DNA of 64,000 nucleotides from Tetracentron sinense. Taxonomy: Eukaryota > Streptophyta > Magnoliopsida > Trochodendrales > Trochodendraceae. The notes under the pieces are model-generated. The model ran no database searches. It was not told the origin of the DNA and saw nothing but the letters and a program-made list of their open reading frames with translations. The position numbers and the translations under genes were made by a program. The stretch is from contig CM026573.1 in NCBI GenBank assembly GCA_015143295.1, positions 8,709,934-8,773,933 on the forward strand, in the 5' to 3' direction. Below, piece by piece: positions 31,453 through 44,156 of this stretch; the stretch's first letter is position 1; every line of letters starts with the position of its first letter.

Positions 31453-33800
31453 TTTTTTTTTCAAATGGTAAATAAGATTTCATTCGTAATTGAAAGGAAA
31501 CAAAAACAGTTATCTGCAGTTCACAAATGGTTAACCAGAAAGAATGCAAAAGCCAAAGCTACCAAAAAGTACTACAAAAAATCCTCAATAAGCACATAAT
31601 AAAATTAGTTCATAACGACTAGATTGGAAGCACGAAAGCTAACCCCAAATCCATAAAGTCACTCCTAAGACAGGCCCAAGATAGGATGAGGAGATAAACC
31701 CTTGCAATAATCCATATCAAAGAGAGTTCCTCGTCGTCGAATATTCGCGTATTCCGCTCCTTCCAAATCAACCCAGAGATAGCCCCCAGAAAAAGGACCC
31801 AAACCACTGCTAGTGGGGGAGCCAGCCGAATCGAAGACCAATAGGTTAAGAAGTCTTGAAAGGATCTAAGAAAGACCCAAACCACTCCAAGATGAGATGA
31901 GTAGAAGTTCCAAAGACTACAAGCGAAAGGACAGTGCGATAGTAAATGATCCATCGATTCCTCCTTAGACTGACACAAAGCACAACGATTGGATAGATTC
32001 CATCCTCGACTTTGCAGATGGTCTAAAATTAGGATCTTATCCAAACATGTTGTCCAAATGAAAAAATATACCTTTGAAGGAATACCAGGGTTCCACATGG
32101 TCCGACAAGGAAATTTAGGGAAATGAGAGAAAGTAAGAGCCGGATAGAAGGATTTTACTGAGAATCGATGTAACACGCAAATTTCAAGCGTCTTTTGATG
32201 ATTGACATCTTGAACCCTGCGGTCAGATTACCTCCATTGTTGTATGGAATTTATTATTTTATGTGGGGACTATCCTTCCAATCCGGGTAAACCCGGATTG
32301 TTAATTACCTTCTCAATTTAGAGAAGAACCTCTAATTAAGAAGAACAAATAAAAGAATAACAAATATTGAATAAAATATTTTATTTATTCAAAGAGATTG
32401 CCCAGATCTCATGTAGGCGTTACCAATGCCTCATGGTGGTCTTTGTGTCAAGAAAACGGGAAAGAAAAAGAGGTAGCCATATTGAGGGGTTCACCTGATA
32501 TTCTCCATTGATGGGAGATCATTTTTTTTCTTCCTTGATTGTTGTTTTCTTGCATCTCTTTTTCTCTCTCTCATCTTTGTGTTTTTGCTATGAAAAAATC
32601 ATATGGCTTATTCGTGGGAGTTTCTTGTGAGAAACTCCCTCTTTATAGCTTTTGGAGAATCTTTTTTGACTCCCATTTGACTTCCTATTTTTTAGGGGTC
32701 AAAAAGGTTCTCCCTTTAGAGAGAGTCACCTGTCCTTTGACAGTTAGTCTCCCTTATCTTGAGAAACCTAGGACAATTAGGAGTCATTTTTCTTCAAAGA
32801 CTCCAAATTGATTTCCCTCTTTAGGGAACTTGGGAGGATAACCTTTGGCCAACCTGCATGATTGACTTATAAAATCTGTCCGTGGCGACTATTTATAGGT
32901 CTGCCCGCGGACTAACTCATTGAGTCAGTCCGCGAGGGTCTGTTTAACCGGGTCTGTCTACAGAGACTGACCAAAGCCATGTGAGGGCTTGGGCTTGATG
33001 TGGTATACACACTCCTCCTTTGATTTGGTGTGAAGCGGCGCACTAAAGTTGGTGAACCCCGGCTCAATCTGGTGTCGCAATTTCGCTACCCACAATCGAT
33101 CTCTTGGATCCCTAGCCCATAGACGATTATCTCTAACTAAAGGACAAGGAAGGACTGATTTCAACTGGGTCAAAAGCCTAAACACCCAAACCACCTTACC
33201 TTGGGCCCAATCCAATGAAGTCGACACCAAACCATGTCTATCTCCTACTAACCAACTCAAAGTATAGAAATCATGACCCAACTCAAAGTATAGAAATCAT
33301 GACCCAAGATAGATTGACCACACCATAGATCATCCCGGAATCTCACATTATCCCTTGATCCCACTTTAAAGCGAATATGTTTTGAGAATCCCTCCCTTCC
33401 TTTACAAAGGGTTTCCACAAATTAACCATGAGGACCTTTAACAGCTGTGGGCTCTCACCAATTACTTTTCCCATGCCTCGCCACTATGACCTTCCTCCAT
33501 AAACTCTCCCTCTCCTCTCCAAAGTCCAAACCTCCATAACCATTTCCCTAATAATGCCTTAGTAACTTCAAGCAAAGATTTCACGTCTAAACCACCTCAG
33601 ACACTAGGACGACAAACCAAACTCCATTTGACTAGATGGTCTTTTTGAATCTCAACCTTGTCATTCCATAAAAACTCTCTTGGATACGCTCCAACTGATG
33701 AACAATGGAAGCCGGTGCCCAGAATGGACAAAAGGTTTAGGAAACATTTACCAAAGCCTCATCAGTTAAGCATGCCTGGACTAGGGTCTTAATCTGTATT
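31453..33800 (-). mobile_element. LINE retrotransposon remnant (RT C-terminus and zf-RVT), split by a solo LTR
   Basis: Minus-strand reading in pieces gives, from high to low coordinate: the end of the reverse transcriptase (SFLWG-like and VKW..VCRP region, then LLEVTKALLGKWLWRF at about 33530-33600), an ERESLWRKVI..RHGKSNW stretch near 33500, the VRFRDDLWCG region near 33330, and the zinc-binding zf-RVT domain (31619-32160: FSVKSFY, WNPGIPSKVYFF and CALCQSKEESMDHLLSHCPF with Cys/His ligands). The minus-strand 3' end abuts an A-run (plus-strand T run at about 31453-31462). Stops and frame changes show it is dead. The 5' part of the element is missing; the upstream border near 33800 is approximate. 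Confidence 0.82.
32236..33013 (-). mobile_element. Solo LTR inserted in the LINE, ~778 bp
   Basis: CCTCC occurs at both edges (32231-32235 and 33014-33018). The LINE frame reads up to one edge and resumes at the other (SDRRVQDVN... leading into VLHRFSVKSF). On the minus strand it begins AGTGTGTATACC and ends CATACAACAAT, close to the TG...CA rule. It has a TATAAATAG box (about 32890-32900) and an AATAAATAAA poly(A) signal (about 32375-32390). A near-perfect palindrome AATCCGGGTAAACCCGGATT lies at 32280-32299. No gag or pol sequence is present, so an internal recombination product (solo LTR) is the simplest reading. Confidence 0.7.
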
Positions 33801-35924
33801 CCTATCATTTAGTCCAATATTTATCTCTAACCCCAGGCAGGAGACATATACACTTGCAGAGAATCAGCTTCTAGTCAAAAGACTATATGATCGATTGATC
33901 TCAACCATCATATTCTTTTGATTTCCTTGGCTTGTACAGGGAAACATTAAAGATAGATCGGATATTTCTTAGAATCCAGTTTCCTTGATTATTAATATAG
34001 AAATAGTTGGGTCATGATCCATTGTGTATGTGCCATGTTATGCTCATTGATGGAACTTCCCCAGTTTTAGTATTTGTTTTCTTCTTTCCCAAATTTGATT
34101 TTGTTACTTATCCTACCAAAAAAGCAAAAGTAGTCGTACCAACCTGATTCACAAATACTAGGTGGTGTCTCAGTAGTAGTTGAACCATAGTGACTCGACT
34201 AAGTCCAATGAGCTCTTATCATTCTAAAAGCATCTTTATTAAAGAGATAGACAGATAGATGTGGTTCATTTCAGTTCCTTTGCAGGTTTTGTTAAGGGCC
34301 CCCTCCATCCTCCCAAGTCCCTTTCCAGGGCTTCAATCATAGGAAAGGAATGTGCCTTAATCTATATGGTTAGGACTTGGGAGCAGCTCTAAATGATGAT
34401 AGAAACATGTTTAGAATTACAAGTTGAAGCGTACAGAACAATCATTTTACGATATTATGTTCAAATCAGCTACTAATCATCAATACTATTCGAGCGAATT
34501 AGTTTTCTTAATCACAGATAGTAATGATCACATTGTCCTGAGAACTGAATAGAAACAGCAAAAATAGCATATGAAGTCTAATTATTGTCTCTCTAACTGT
34601 TATCTTAGTCCACAAATCTTTGATGGGATGATATAACATCCTTGTTTTACTCTGATTATATGAATATCATTTAAATATGGCTTAGCTGAATATAAGGTAT
34701 GCATTTAGGGGGATGACCCATGATCTGATTTCCCTCCAAAGAGAACACGTACCTAAAAGTTTGGACCCCGTCAGATGATCATAGCCATTTGATCAGTGGA
34801 CTCACTATATAAAGAAAAATGAGATCATTTGCATGTTTTTGATCACTTGACACTGCTGAGTCATGGACTACTACTGCAACACTATTTTAAATATTGGCGG
34901 GATTTACAAGTAGTGTAGCAAATTAGCAATACCCATTTTTATTATTATATTACACCACAAAGTAGAGAAATGGATGATCAGAGAGGAATCTAGTCCTCTC
35001 AAATGGGTAAGAACAAGAAGAGCCAAGTTAGAGAGAATATAAAGGGCATAGGATTCCAAAAAGCTTCCTCTTTTACAACACCTTGGATTGTAGGAAAGGA
35101 GAGAGATTTGAAATGTAAGATCTCCCTTGAAAAGGTGGCTTAAATATCAAAAGGGGTTCCTGCATGAATATAGGAATCCCAAGCAAAGAACTCTTAACAT
35201 CCATATAAAACTAAGAATGGAGTAAAACTATAACAGCATGAGCTCCATTTTTTTTTCACACGTGGGACCTTTACCCCTTATCTTTTAGTACGTGGGAATC
35301 AAGGGAATATTTTTCCAAACAAAATTCCAAAAACAACAAGCTTTCTCATTTAAAAGAAAAGAAAAGAAAAAAGGGGAATAAAAGAGAAAGTGGTTCTAGC
35401 TTTTATTTTGCTTTGTTGATATGTTCTACATCAAGCTTTACTTTCAGGATAAATGATCTCTCTCCTGTTCTACTGTTTTTGACTAAAATGTCTTGCTTTA
35501 GTAAAATTTAGCTAATTTAACAGAAAAATCGCTAAGGAGCGCCACTCAGAACACAGATTAGACATTTTCTATAGAAAAGTTGGGATGATGGTTTTCTAAA
35601 TAGACGGTCAATCGAAATCCTTAACTACATTGTCCAAAACAAGAAGAAAAGTTAAGATGTACTTAAGAAAAAATTTAGACAGTTTTTACATTGTATTCCA
35701 TTTAAAAGTTTTAAAGTTAAAAGTCAAGTTCTGTCCCAGACAAATCAATTTCCCTTTCTTCATTTTAAAACAGGAGAATCTGTAGATGGTACATTTAGCC
35801 GTTTTACAACGATTATATAAGGTTTAAAATTATTTATGTTCAAACAGTGGATTTAGAATGTGATAAGTTCAAGAAATTTTTTACGATGTGAAAAAAATGG
35901 GATTGAGGGGGTCAATGTGTATTT

Positions 35925-36410
35925 TAGGCCTTCTAATTCATCGTAATTAGGCTTTCTAATTCATTGTTATTAGACAACTGTTCATAGATCTCTTACTTAA
36001 TTGAGAACCTGAATCCTAGATCTTTCACCCCTAGCCACCAATAATACTTCTAATTTATTGTAATTGTTGAATTTGCAAAGTAAGGATGTCAAATGTATTT
36101 TCTGAAAATTGAGGGGGGTCTATTCTGAAAATTGAGAGGGTCTATGTGTATTTTTGTCAAACCTCAGGGGATCTATGTGTATTTCGTCAAACCTCGAGAT
36201 TGTAAATGTATTTTTCCCAAAATGATTCAAGGGATAATTTTGAAATTTTATAAAGTTTACTACATGACATTAGCAGGTCTGTCAGTGACAGAAGGGGTGT
36301 AAGTGTCATTCTTTTGAAAAGTAAGGGTACCTAATGTATTTTTTGAAAACTTAGGGGTCTATGTGTATTTTGGTCAAACCTCCTGGGGTGTAAATGTATT
36401 TTCCCCTAAA
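35925..36410 (+). repeat. Diverged direct repeats with CTATGTGTATTTT core
   Basis: The phrase GGGGTCTATGTGTATTTTGG / TCAAACCTC recurs at about 35910 (degenerate), 36115, 36170 and 36355. A companion TGTAAATGTATTTTTCCC follows at 36200 and 36391, and a CTAATTCATTGT-type phrase is repeated at 35935 and 35957. Units are unevenly spaced, so this is a decayed array or repeated element arms. Confidence 0.55.
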
Positions 36411-37802
36411 TAAATAATTATCAGAAATTAAGAGAAATTTGAGATGACAAACTGTTTTTACTCTTGGTGAAACTGGAGACTAGATAGATGGTGTGCAAGG
36501 TTGGCAGCTTGGTCTTAGTCCAAGCTAAGACCAAGCAACGTAGAGATCATGATATGCTTATTAATTTTTAGTTCATAATCATTCCCATTTGCTTTTCTGG
36601 TTAAAATGGGGGCCAAGAAAAGGTCCCCATGGTTTTCTTTTTCATTTTTCTGACAAAAATTAAACTTGTTGCGAGAGAGCGGGGACACTCGGAACTCTCT
36701 CATTGGTTGGAAGGCGGCTCAGCTGCGAATGATGAGGATGAGGAAAAGCAGCCGCGTAAGCCCCACCTTTCCCACTGATCTCTTTGGGAACTTGGGCCTC
36801 TTCATATCTTCCTCTTGTTAATCAAATCAGCTCGACTTCAAGCTTGTGGCTTCATAGCTTGGACTAAAAGTCTAAATTGAGCCAAAGAAAAAAAAAAAAA
36901 AAAAAAAAACAACATAGAAAGCATTATTGAGATTTGTCTCACAGTATTATGTTGCAAGTGGACCTCCTTCTACAACTCAAGAAAATTGATGTTTTTTTTT
37001 AGCTCTTGCAAGAAAATGATGTTGATTGCTCTCCATCGAATAATTTAAAATTCTCCAGGCAAGACTTTGTTCATATTTTAGCATTTTAATATGAAGGGGT
37101 GATTTATATTTCAAAGTTTAACATACCTAAGGCTCTCTCTCTCTCTCTATATATATATATTACACCGGGCCCACTTGAACGACGGGTTTGATCGCCTCTA
37201 CGTGTGCCATATGCCATATGTCGTGAATTCTGACTTATATTTTGGCATCTCCTTGTATAATATGTTACAACATTTGAAACAAATAAAGGGTCATGAAAAG
37301 AGAGCCAAAGAGGGAGGCTAGCCAGTGGACAAGAGAATGGGAATTAGGAGATGATTAAGGATTTACAAATCAAAGAAAATGACAGAACTAAGGCCAAATG
37401 GAAGGAGGGAGTGATTTTCCCTTTTGAAAATCATGGCTCATGGAGTGTTTTTGTTTTTTATCCTCTAACTTTAAAAAGTGTGTAGGTAGTAAAGCTTTTG
37501 CATAGGGTTCCATTCGGGTCGGTGCTTTTCCGGGTCGTCTTGCTCTTTGATGGCTGCTTGTGGGACAATATCACAAACCACTCCAATACATATATATGCC
37601 CCTTTACAGAGATTCCCTCCAAAGCATATCTATGTAAATCTTGTTATCCATTCAAATTCATAAACTCATTACGAGAGTATCCACATTTAGCATGGTATGT
37701 ATTTTAAAACCCTGATTAAAAATTTTTTTTTGGATTAGCAATAATTCTAGGAGATTGTTGGCCTAACTATAATTAGTGGGACATATGTTACATTCTGTGT
37801 AA

Positions 37803-38015
37803 GTGTCGTCGGGTGAGAGAATCATATCCTCTAAGTTCTTCCAAGTGACCAGCGTTTTTGAAGGTCAGGATCTACTCAAGAGGTGGTTACAACGGTTAAA
37901 TCCGTACAAACCAATTGATCCAGCCCTTCCAATACTCATGGCTGCAGGAAAGAACCTAGTGAAGAACACAGAGGATTTGCTTCCTCTAGTGGGTATCCTT
38001 TTTTTTTTTTTATGA
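37803..38015 (+). CDS. Unrecognised 70-codon ORF
   Basis: The middle of the frame (QDLLKRWLQRLNPYKPIDPA and LPILMAAGKNLVKNTEDLL) looks protein-like in composition and has a plausible donor-like GTGGGT right after it, so it might be an exon of a captured gene fragment. No family recognised and no flanking exons found; it may be spurious. Confidence 0.2.
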   Translation: MSSGERIISSKFFQVTSVFEGQDLLKRWLQRLNPYKPIDPALPILMAAGKNLVKNTEDLLPLVGILFFFL

Positions 38016-38597
38016 CACTCTAGTGGGTATCCTTAGTTCTCTCAAATCCAAAAAAATGAAATGACTCCTCCAGCTGGGACATTAAAGAATATCCAGAAAA
38101 GCATTTTGGCCCCCCCGGAAGGCCTTCTTCGTCCTCCACCTAAGCTGCACAGAAAAGGCTCAAAGCTAATCCCACTGTTGTGAGGGGGCCTGCAAGACTG
38201 GCTAGTCACCAATCAGAAACATCAACCCTAGCCTCTTAAACGGAGAGTATACTAATTGTCATCCAAGCGGACAAGATTCCCACAATGCGCATTGTAAGTA
38301 ATTCAAATGAGAAAAGAAATTAAAAGTTTTTTATTTTTTGGTTAAGAGAAATTACAAGTGAAACCAGTTTTTTTCATTTCTATTTCTTTTCTATTGGGTA
38401 GGTAACATTTTTATGATTAAAAATGATCCACCCAATGGGAGAGTGCCACATAAGATTATCACACCTTACTACACGCAAATCAACACTTGGTAAAGTGTGT
38501 ATAAACCCATGTGGCGCCTTACCACCTATAGTGTAGTCTCATCACTAGCACCAACGGGAGATCATTTAGAAAAGAGAAGAAAGAGAGATTGTTTGAT

Positions 38598-39180
38598 GAG
38601 AGCATTTTCAATGGTGTGCTATATGGTGCCTCAATGCTATATTATAGTATTGAGAATAGAAATTTGGTCTCCAACAGTTGTTTTTGGGTGTACCAAAATT
38701 TGACATGTCATTTCTTGTGCCAAATTTGGCATAAGAAATGCATATGCCAAAATTTGGCACACCTTTTGACTGAATGAATTTTTTTGTTGATTTTTTACCA
38801 TTTCGTCCTCCAACAGTTATTATTATTATTTTTTATCATTTTACCTTTTAACGATTATATTTGATTTTTTTACTATTTTCCTCTCTAACAACTATAACTT
38901 TTTTACTATTTTACCATCTAATCCTTGGTTTGTAGAAAAAAAATATTAATTTTATTTTTAAAAAAATATTTTTAGGACTGGTAAACCCTAGAGGTAGGTG
39001 AATCTTAACCACAATTAAGAGGTGTCAAAAGGGACACGTGGCAACCTCATGGGTTGTGATCATGAAAATAATAAAATTGACACAGACCATTAGAACAGCT
39101 TGTACCAAATATGACATTTTGACACCGTAGCTGTAGAATTGGCACAGCCAATATAACATTCACCGTTGGATCAGATGCTT
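38598..39180. mobile_element. TIR element with GAGCATTTTCAATGG end, containing a nested CACGTG repeat
   Basis: The left end GCATTTTCAATGGTGTGCTATA and the reverse-complemented right end GCATCTGATCCAACGGTGAATG are similar; both are followed inward by TGGNNGTGCC-like and AATTTGGCAC/ATTGGCACAG stretches. A CACGTG-family copy (CACGTG 39035-39040) lies at about 38960-39060. Target duplication not seen. Confidence 0.5.
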
Positions 39181-40004
39181 TGAGGACTCCATTCCATTTT
39201 CAATGTTCAAACACCTCTCTCTCTCTCTCTCTCTCTCTATAGTTAAATTACAGTTATTTTCCATCACACTAACAATAACTGTAAGTCTCATAAAGTGGCA
39301 TTGCATTTACGTCTTGAGAGAGAGAGAGTCACGAATGACGCCACGTCCCCTACAAAACCAGTGTAAGAAGAGAGTAGATGGTAGAGAGTCTAGAGACCAA
39401 TCTATATCTGCTTGCTTAATATATTCTCTCGTGGGTTTCAGCGTTTTTCAAACTCCCCCTTCAAACGCGCCCAAAAAACAGCAAAATTAAAGATCAATCC
39501 TTTTTTCTCACACAGATTCGATCATATTTCTAGGGTTTTGATTTGATGTTGAAGCTTTTTAATTTCTGCTGTTTCCTCTTAAATTTCTCAGATCTACGAT
39601 CTCAGATGTATATACAGAGTAGCGAATCTCAGAAAGAACAGCTTCAATCGACTGTATTCTCTAGTTTCTGATTAATTTCCAGGAATTTCAAAGTAGACGT
39701 AATTCGAGTGCGTCTACGAGTATGATCTCTGTGAGATCCGATCTACTACTGTATTTTTATACGAATTCAGATCGGATTCTGAGGATTTTTAGATCAAAGG
39801 TGATTGAAAAGTTAGAATCCTAGGAAATTCGGTGTTTGAGAGTTTCGAAACTGCTGCTGTTCCGTTTGAAATGAACAGAGTAACTTTCAAGGAAAAAGAC
39901 AGAGATTGAGTTACCTTTTTTATATAGTTAGAAAAGTTGTTTTAACATGCGGATTGATGTTGATAAAAGAGGGAGGAACGTAGAAGTAAGACTAGGATAG
40001 AAAA
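39181..40004 (+). promoter_or_regulatory. Upstream region and probable 5' leader of the FLP-type MYB gene
   Basis: A (CT)14-like tract lies at about 39212-39239. The region 39480-40004 is leader-like, with many short ATG-less stretches and TC/AG-rich pieces. No convincing TATA box. An ORF at 39203-39490 mostly reads through the microsatellite. Confidence 0.4.
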
Positions 40005-43000
40005 ATGGAGGATTTGAAGAAGCTCTATGAAGCTCCCAAGCAGAAGGAGCGACACATTGTTACATGGACTCAACAGGTTTCCACTTCTTTGTTCTCTGTT
40101 TTGTTTAATTTACTTGGAACCCTTTTCGATGTTTCTTCTACGGCGAGTCTAATATGGAGAATCTGAAGTGCAGGAAGATGATATACTCAGAGAGCAAATT
40201 AGCATCCATGGAACTGAAAAGTAATGTTTCTTTCATTTCTTTTGTAAATTTCTAGTGATTGTAAGGAAGGCTGTTCTTTCTAGATAAATGGAGTTGAGAC
40301 ATTTGGCTGTATTATCTTGTGCAGCTGGACGATTATCGCAGCTAATTTCAAGGATAAAACAACTAGACAGTGCAGAAGACGGTCAGTAAACTATACTATA
40401 TTTCACACTTGAGAGTTAGCAGATCCACTGTGTTCTTGTTTTCCAGTCTAATCTGATATTGATATTAGCATTACTGTCACAGATGGTACACTTACTTGAA
40501 TTCTGATTTCAAGAAAGGAGGATGGTCACCAGAGGAAGACATGATCTTGTGTGAGGTAACTGATACTCTAAGCTGTGTAATAGGAGCTTCTGTATGTGTT
40601 TTGCTTATTATGAGTAGGATTAAATAGATTATGATCCCCTCTCTTGGAGTTTGACAACTCCTTTCCGGAGTTTATGCTTCTCTTGGGGTAAAGATGTCTA
40701 AGAGGATAATATTGCTACAAGTGAACTTAAAGTTTGTGTGAGACACTATTTCTATTGAGTAATTTGTTTTGTTTGATGTAGTTTTTCTTTTTTAATCATA
40801 CAATGTTTTTGTTGTTTTATTTTTAAGCTTTGATGGGTTTTAGGACAAATCAAGTTTTAGGGTGCTTGGGATCTAAAATTGATTGCCTATGTTGTCTGTC
40901 TCTTGATAGTCTACTAGAAACACCTTTACATCGCCATTTAGGGATGCGCTTTTTCTCGCCATTGGATGTTGTGTTTTAATAGCTACAAGGTGATCTGCAG
41001 GCTCAGAAAATATTTGGAAACAGATGGACTGAAATAGCAAAGGTGGTTTCAGGCAGGTAAACAAACTTCATCTGCAGTCTTATAATAATTCTCTCTTATA
41101 TTATAAGGTTACTTATAAGTATATATTTCATTGCTAATGCAGAACGGATAATGCTGTAAAGAACCGATTCTCCACCTTGTGCAAGAAAAAAGCAAAACAT
41201 GAGGCCTTAGAAAAGAAGAACACTTCATACAGCAACTTGGACAATAAAAGGATTATTTCTGAAAATAGAATTGTTACAGACACAACATCTGAGTCTGCAG
41301 CACCCCTTAAGAAGTTGAGGTACAGTACAGATATAATGTTTCCATGTACGTCAATATAGTTGGTGATTTACATAATAACACAAAAAACTGTTTCTACTCA
41401 GGACCCATGTCTCGGGTTTCACAGAAAATTGCAACCCCGAAGGAAAATCACTAGGGGAATGTGGAACAACAATGAATCAGCAAGTAAGACCACCTTTTGC
41501 TGTTTTGGTTCAAAACCTCTGCAATGTTAGCAACTTGTCAACTGAACAACATCTCAACAATAACACCAGGACAGCCTCTGATGATAGTAAGCCACCTCTC
41601 AAAACTTCAACTAAATAAAAAGATCTTGGTTAGGTACCTCTTTCACCCACTGAGGGGCACATTAGAAAAATTGTGGAAGAACAGCAAAATACTTATTACT
41701 TCGGCCAACACGATCTTCGTCATTTTCCCCTTTTAGAAATTATCATCTGCATTGCTTAAAATATAACACCATCTTCCCTTCCAATCCAAAAGCAGTTGGG
41801 AATAGCAAGGTTCAAGGGACATTTCTTAAAAAGGATGATCCGAAGATCACTGCTTTGATACAACAAGCAGAACTGCTCAGCTCACTTGCGCTAAAAGTCA
41901 ATACAGAGAACACAAATCGGACTCTTGAAAATGCTTGGAAGGTAAGGAAAGTAATCCTATTCTCTAGGATTTTAAGCTAAAGAAAATCCAAATGTGGTTG
42001 CAAGGATGATCTACTAACAGTATACCAGTACACACGGTGTACATGCAAATTAATATTATCCATCCAAATTAATGCATTATTCAGACCATCAAATAAACAA
42101 TGGAAGAAGGTCCAGAAAATTCTACTATAAGATGGTTATGATCATCTAGTTGGGTTGATTTTTGGCATAAGATCTTCTGGGTGGGACTTGTTGATGGCAA
42201 ACCCTATTCACATGCCCACATGTACCAGCATTCCATTTGTAGTGTCCTCAGTATTTGCCTAAATGAATACCCTAGGTTCCTGATTCCAATAAGAACATTA
42301 AAAATGATGCAAACAGAATTGGCTTATTCTCTAATACCATCAAATCTATAATTCAGGAACTCCAAGATTTCCTTAATCAAAACAAAGAAAGTGATCTGCT
42401 CAGATACAAAGTCACAAAGATGGATTTTCTTTTCGAAGATTTCAAGGGCTTGGTAGAGGACTTAAAGAATAGTAACATGGAAATTCGGCTATCTGAGAGG
42501 TACTAAAAGACCGTGGTGAACTAAGACTCAGATTTGAACAGGTTTTACTAATGCCTCACTATCTAACTGATGGCTAGCTTTTTGTATAGGCAACCAGATT
42601 TATATGAGTCATCCACAAGCAGCTCTGAATACAGCACAGGATCAACTGTCCAGTGCCATACAGCAGGTGATAAAAAAGAACAAGCTCAAGCTGAGGTATG
42701 TTCACTACATCAGGATGCCGTAGTTTCACTACAATCAATTCATGTAGGAGAACAGAATGGAGGCGGTGATTGCAAAGACATAGTTTGTACTGGTACATGC
42801 ACTACTCTAGGTATTCAAATCAACCAAGCCTACGCGTATTTCCTCTTATAGCGTTTGTAATTGGATCGTACAGAATTAGATTTCCTGATTGGTCATTATG
42901 AAAAGTAAAATATCTGTTTTTATTGCAGCAGGAATCTTCTCTTCTTGTGATAAACCAAAAGACAATGATGGAATTGTTTCTGCCTTGCCAAATGCAGAGT

Positions 43001-44156
43001 TCAGTTCCCCTCTTCAAGTAACTCCTCTGTTCCAATCCTTGGCAGCAGGGATTCCCAGCCCCAAATTTTCAGAAAGTGTAAGTTTAGGATTTTGAGTCCT
43101 CAAATTCTCATGCTGTCAATTCTGAAAGGTTATGGCCTCTGGACATTATCCTATTGAAAATAGACTATTAGAATGATTTTTATTAAGGAAAATAAAAACA
43201 GGGTTTTGCAACAAAATGACCTATGCACCTCAAGGGGAGTGTAGTGGTTATCGCCCATAAAAAAAAATTGCTTATACGACACACACACACACACAAGAGC
43301 TACTATGGTAACTGGTGTAAAAGCAACTTTTTTAATGAAAAAATGGTTGTTGCTTTGACTGATTACACCAGTAAGCGGTTTTTTTTTTTTTTGGGGCGGG
43401 GGGGGGCATCTTCTTAGCTATTGATTTAATTGGTGATTACCGCTAGCACTCCCCTTGCACCTCAATGTTAAGAACCAGAACTCTGCACGAAAAGACATGA
43501 AAGAGAATTTTGATAGGAATCATTGGCCATCACATATGAAATGGGGTAATTATGTTAAAAAGAACATGGACTCGACTGATAATTGGTCTTTCTATATTGA
43601 ATTTGACTTGACTGAATCAACGAAAAATTTGCAACTTCTATAAAAAAGAATGATGAACTTGTCACTTACTCAATTTCTGTAAATACAGGGAATGTGAACT
43701 AGGTACCCAAACCATGTAGAATCAAAAATTAATTAAGGATTGTTTTCATCAGCTAGTAGTTTGAAATGTGCTTTTTGCTGTAGAGGTAAAGGTGTATCAT
43801 TTGAAAGGGTAGTCAAGCATTTCCTTATAACTGAAGCTTAGCCAGGAAGAAAATATTGATCAAATTACTCAAGCTTGATTAGTTGTGGACCAAAAAAAGG
43901 GGGATTTTTGGTTCATTAAAGGCCAGAAGACCATAATCTCAGGGATTGAATTGTCATGTTGTTACTTTTTTCTTAATTCCGAAGATTTTTATATCAAAAT
44001 TTGGATGTGACACTGACTATTGATTTCTAATGCATTGATCAGGAGAGGCGCTTCCTACTGAAAACACTTGGTTTGGCATACCCATCCCCTAATCCAACCA
44101 CCAAACGTTCCCAAACACCGCCCCCCTGCAGAAGGGCCCTCCTCCATAGTCTCTGA
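40005..44156 (+). CDS. FLP: R2R3-MYB transcription factor, FOUR LIPS/MYB88 type
   Basis: Twelve exons encode 479 residues: 40005-40076, 40174-40220, 40325-40381, 40483-40555, 41001-41056, 41143-41319, 41402-41586, 41796-41941, 42357-42499, 42590-42810, 42929-43077 and 44043-44156. All junctions are GT-AG with matching phase. The MYB repeats are R2 (W21, W41, W60) and R3 (W73, W92, F111); CRRRWYTYLNSDFKKGGWSP and GRTDNAVKNRF are diagnostic of the FLP clade, which stands apart from other R2R3 MYBs. Conserved C-terminal blocks are also present: FLKKDDPKITALIQQAELLS, ENAWK..LQDFLNQ, RQPDLYESSTSSSEYSTGST, FSSPLQVTPLFQSLAAGIPSP and the final RRALLHSL. In Arabidopsis FLP/MYB88 ends guard-mother-cell division by repressing cell-cycle genes and also acts in roots and reproductive tissue. 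Arabidopsis FLP is shorter (about 436). Intron 11 (965 bp) carries a MITE. FLP and MYB88 cannot be separated from this sequence. Confidence 0.95.
42925..42931 (+). other. NAGNAG tandem acceptor of exon 11
   Basis: The intron ends GCAGCAG. Splicing after 42928 or after 42931 both preserve the frame and differ by one alanine codon (Ala-Gly or Gly at the join). Confidence 0.75.
43232..43456. mobile_element. MITE in the last intron of the FLP-type gene, 225 bp
   Basis: GCACCTC flanks both sides (43225-43231 and 43457-43463). Ends AAGGGGAGTGTAGTGGTTATC and, reverse-complemented, AAGGGGAGTGCTAGCGGTAA. The interior has a (CA)n tract, then T12 and G-rich runs (43380-43407). Not seen elsewhere in the window. 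Confidence 0.8.

Larger units (their letters stand above)
33801..38597. other. Long gene-poor stretch
   Basis: Contains the local repeats at 35925-36410, an A22 run at 36888-36909, a (CT)n(TA)n tract at about 37134-37160 and the short unrecognised ORF at 37803-38015. No gene with family resemblance was found on either strand. Confidence 0.45.

Noticed and set aside
32539..32811. 90-codon ORF as a gene
   Set aside because: It lies within the solo LTR on the strand opposite to its TATA box and poly(A) signal.
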